DNA of 35,806 nt from Acanthaster planci (lineage: Eukaryota > Echinodermata > Asteroidea > Valvatida > Acanthasteridae), in assembly GCF_001949145.1 (NCBI RefSeq), contig NW_019091483.1, forward strand, positions 744,553 through 780,358, read 5' to 3'. Below are positions 32,748-35,806 of this stretch, piece after piece. The notes under the pieces were generated by a model. That model saw nothing but the letters and a program-made list of their open reading frames with translations, was not told where the DNA came from and ran no database searches. The translations under genes were made by a program, and so were the position numbers. Positions within the stretch are counted from its first letter, which is position 1. Every line of letters starts with the position of its first letter.

Positions 32748-34731
32748 CAGGTTACGACTATGAAAAAACCTGTACAAGAATCACCACTCCTTTCACATAC
32801 TAACGCACAAGCTTTACAAATCTAACCAGAAATAATTCTCGTCAATGGCACCTACATGTTTTCCTGAGAACAAGAAAAACAGCATTTGTGCGGAACTAAA
32901 GCTAAAGCTAAAGTCCATCCCAAAGACTATGTTTGTATTACTTTAAAGAAAGACTTCACTGCTAGTCATATATCTGTTCAAACACGAATTTTCCTCTTTA
33001 GTTGCATCTGTCCATTTGGATTCAAGAAATTCGCTTTAATATTATTGACGTTGAAAATAGCAATCATCATCATCTTACACCATCTATCTTGTCTGTCATC
33101 TTCCAGATGCGTAAATTTATACTGAAGTTTTAGGACTGCTAATGCCAAAGACTTTAGTTGAATCATATCCTCTAGAAACCTTAGATTTTTTGGCAGCTCA
33201 GTTTCACGAAGTTTTAAGTAGTATTATTATTCCCAACAATGTCCACTCCATTTTGAGATCATTTAGAAATGTCTGTGAATGTAGGGGATTCTACCGCATT
33301 GCCATCTGCATAGCCCAACTTTAATTTGAAATGTGTTCCAACGTTTCATCCAGTAGGGAGGACTTCGGAGATTTGGGAAACGCCTTGGAAGTTAAATGGC
33401 TAACTAAAAGTGTTACCAACATCACCAAAAAAAATTGGAGATTTAAGGAATGTAACTGTTTACAGCAATGTCCCATCAGCACTTGGTTGTCAACATCTGT
33501 AGCGTTAAGGCTCTACTACTACGTAGAGGACGAAACTGCCATGCACATTTCAATGTCGACTCCTTGTTCCACCTTTTCTATCAACGAAATACGTTGTGTA
33601 TGTCTGTGCAATATCATCTAGCAACTATTTGGCTGTGCTGGGTATCGAACTGTGCTTGAAACAAGAGTGCAGGTGTACGTAGACAAATTACGGTGCAGGG
33701 TGAAAACAAGTAGTGCAGCAGGAATTTTAAAAAACACATGCAAAACCTAGGCGCCCCAGGAAGAGACGACGCTAAGGACCTTTAGAAACGTAGAACACAA
33801 GAATGGGAAACAAAGGTTTTCAGAGCAAGGGCAGGTGCGTGCGTGTGTTCAGAAGAAAAGAACGTGTAAATAGCCTCACAGTACACACACCAGTCTCCAC
33901 ACCACTGCATTCCAGCCCAAGAAGAGAACTCCCATCATAACTAGTTCCGCTGACCAAAAACATACACACGGATTGTCAGCCTTGTGATGCCTCAAAACAA
34001 ACGTATAAGAAACCAAACGCAAGACTGCACTGTGCCATCGGTAGCTTCAATAGAAAAGATACTCATTTTCCCACAAGTGCGCACTCAGAAAATTTCCTAT
34101 GGTTAGTAATAACTGTGCAAATAAAAACAAAGAACTGAAACACAGCTGAGACAAACACACGACTACATAAACAAGCCCGGTGCAGTACAAATAATCAAAC
34201 TCCACAGCCCTGCTTTGGATTGGCGTAATGTTCAAACAAATGAAAACTAGAAAAGCCTATACCTAGGAACACAACATTAACCTTTCCGGTAATTCAGATA
34301 TGGCCTAGATATATTACCTCACCTAATACGCTATGGAACAACTTGATATGGCGTTCAAAAAGGAATTAAGCTTGGAACAAATACACTTAATCACTAACGA
34401 ACAATGCAAACGTCAAGCCAGACCAATAAATTAACTTATCAAGAGCGTGTAAAGAACTGCAAGCAAATGCCACCTTAACGTTTTCTTTACATATTTAACA
34501 CAATATTCATTGGGAGTAGTACTGAAGAATAAACACATTTAAAAGACACATAGAATCATGTAGTGGCACTATATTTATATTTGTTAATTTTCCAACCTGC
34601 TAAATACCTTGACAAGATATTAAAATGCACAGTGCGGACCTCACCACCAAGTAAAGCTTTTGAAATTTTGTGTGTTAGTATAGAACAAGGACGAATAATC
34701 CTCTTTTCAGAGCAAGAGACAGACAACTGAC

Positions 34732-34936
34732 ACTTTTCAATTGAGAGTGTAATGTATTTCAAAAATACATTTTATGCAGGCCTTAAAAGTCAATTTAAAA
34801 TTGTGGTAAAATTTACTCAAGACGCTGCTAAACAAACGCAGATCAACAAGTCATCTGTAAGCATTTTTTAGTATTGTGCAAAATTAATATAATCTGAAAG
34901 TCAGACCTGCATGATTAAACACCTCAATTGTTGAAA
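34732..34936. mobile_element. Inverted-repeat (MITE-like) element, copy B
   Basis: Same place relative to the copy B donor. Arms: CTTTTCAATTGAG with ATGCAGGCCT on the left, and AGACCTGCAT with CTCAATTGTTGAAAG on the right. The left arm is interrupted by a small palindromic insert, ATGTATTTCAAAAATACAT at 34752-34770, which is absent from copy A. Confidence 0.45.
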
Positions 34937-35074
34937 GACAGATACACCACATTAAAGAGTACAACAAAAAAACAGGACAGAGGCATTAAAATGTCATGGA
35001 GAAACTTCCCTTAATATTCAAACTTTAATCATAGAAAATGATGTTAGTGATGAAAGGAAACAATCTGAAAATTC

Positions 35075-35085
35075 GCAAACCTGAG
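35075..35085 (-). other. 5' splice donor of the copy B mucin-like exon
   Basis: CTCAG|GTTTGC on minus, same phase and same position as the donor in copy A. The unspliced frame would instead run to a stop at 35025 through a tail that shares nothing with copy A. Confidence 0.6.
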
Positions 35086-35806
35086 GAGCCTGTAGTTACT
35101 CCAGCCAATGTCGTTATACTAGAAGACCCAGTGGTACCTTCTAAGCTAGCTGTTTTTGGCTCCAAAGAGGTGATAGCAGCAACAGTTGTGTCAACCACAG
35201 TTGATGTCTCAACAGCTCCAGTAGTGGGTTCAACTGTTGTTGTTACTGTCTCTGTAGTGGTGATATTAACCGCAATTGTCTCTACAGGTTCAGTAGTTGC
35301 CAGAACTCTGGTTGTTTGTGTCTGTGCAGCCGTGAAATCTGCAACTTTTGTTTCCGCAGCTCCAGTACTTGGCTGGGCCGTGGTTCTTTGTATCTGTGCA
35401 GTAGTGGCATCAGCCACAGTTGTGTCTACTCTGATTGTTGTCTCACCTGCTACAGTAGTTCCTTCGAAAGGGGTTGTTTCTTTCCCTGGAGTACTTAAAT
35501 CAGCCACTGTTGTCTCTACCACTGCTGTCTCAGCACCTCCAGTAGTTGCAACGATTGTGGTTGTTTGTGTCTGTGCAGTAGTGAGATCTGCCACAGTTGT
35601 CTCTACCACTGTTGCCACCACAGCTCCAGTACTTGGCTGGGCCGTGGTTGTTTGTGTCTCTGCAGTAGTGACATCAGCCACTGTTGTCTCTACCACTGTT
35701 GTCTCAGCAGCTGTAGTGGTTCGTTGCTCTGTGGTTATTTGTGTCTGTGCAGTAGTGAAATCTGCCACAGTTGTCTCTACTACTGTTGTCTCCCCAGCTC
35801 CAGTAC
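35081..35806 (-). CDS. Thr-rich mucin-like repeat exon (gene copy B, 3' part, runs off the window)
   Basis: Seen: minus strand, open from the right edge of the window to a donor CCTCAG|GTTTGCG at 35081, again phase 1. It encodes about eight 29-30 residue repeats of the form ETTVVETTVADxTTAQTQTT, then the ending TSLEPKTASLEGTTG and a final AGVTTGSSG. The same ending is present in copy A (TSLEPKAASVEGTTG, AGVTTGLSG), so the two are paralogues. Beyond the donor the two open frames diverge completely, which supports splicing rather than a stop codon at 35025. Repeats here follow a simple single-monomer pattern without the three-monomer higher-order unit of copy A. Inferred role as for copy A: a heavily O-glycosylated extracellular protein. 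The flanking non-coding sequence downstream of the donor is also shared with copy A. The 5' end of the exon and the rest of the gene lie outside the window. Confidence 0.75.

Larger units (their letters stand above)
32545..35250 (+). repeat. Segmental duplication, block 3, copy B (reaches into the mucin-like exon)
   Basis: Partner of 8975-12100, offset 23.0-23.5 kb, same orientation. The homology runs through the splice donor into the repeat-coding exon, which shows that the duplication copied the gene and not only its flank. Confidence 0.85.

Overview
This is eukaryotic, probably animal, genomic DNA. It has splice-site-bounded coding sequence, mostly non-coding AT-rich sequence, dispersed repeats including a tRNA-derived SINE-like element, hairpin (MITE-like) elements, a 478-base assembly gap, and no bacterial-style gene packing. 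A marine invertebrate is the most plausible source, judged from genome style alone; I cannot name the species.

Only one protein family is clearly supported. On the minus strand, 12015-17932 is a giant threonine-rich, mucin-like exon of about 5.9 kb, interrupted by the gap at 16186-16663. It has a good 3' splice acceptor at its 5' end and a donor at its 3' end, both in phase 1. It encodes dozens of variants of a 29-30 residue Thr-rich repeat, organised into 270-bp and roughly 1-kb higher-order units. A paralogous exon runs from 35081 to the right edge of the window, also on minus, with the same final motif and the same splice donor. Signal-peptide, membrane-anchor or C-terminal exons of these genes could not be identified.

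The large-scale architecture is a direct tandem segmental duplication. Three blocks of copy A (about 230-1390, 4085-5870 and 8975-12100) reappear in the same order and orientation as copy B (about 25830-27080, 28270-31440 and 32545-35200). The offset falls from about 25.5 kb to about 23 kb because each copy has gained and lost insertions. Each copy carries one mucin-like gene. The interval 17933-25800 should hold the upstream part of gene A. It contains repeats and no confident exon.

Smaller structures include two pairs of MITE-like hairpins that predate the duplication, a perfect 147-bp tandem duplication open in frame on both strands (28002-28295), two dispersed repeat families with two copies each, a SINE-like element at 19211-19372, and an inverted pair of AGAGGGCG words at 18745-18820. 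One possible terminal exon of another gene lies on plus at 8115-8339, and a few isolated open frames remain unassigned.
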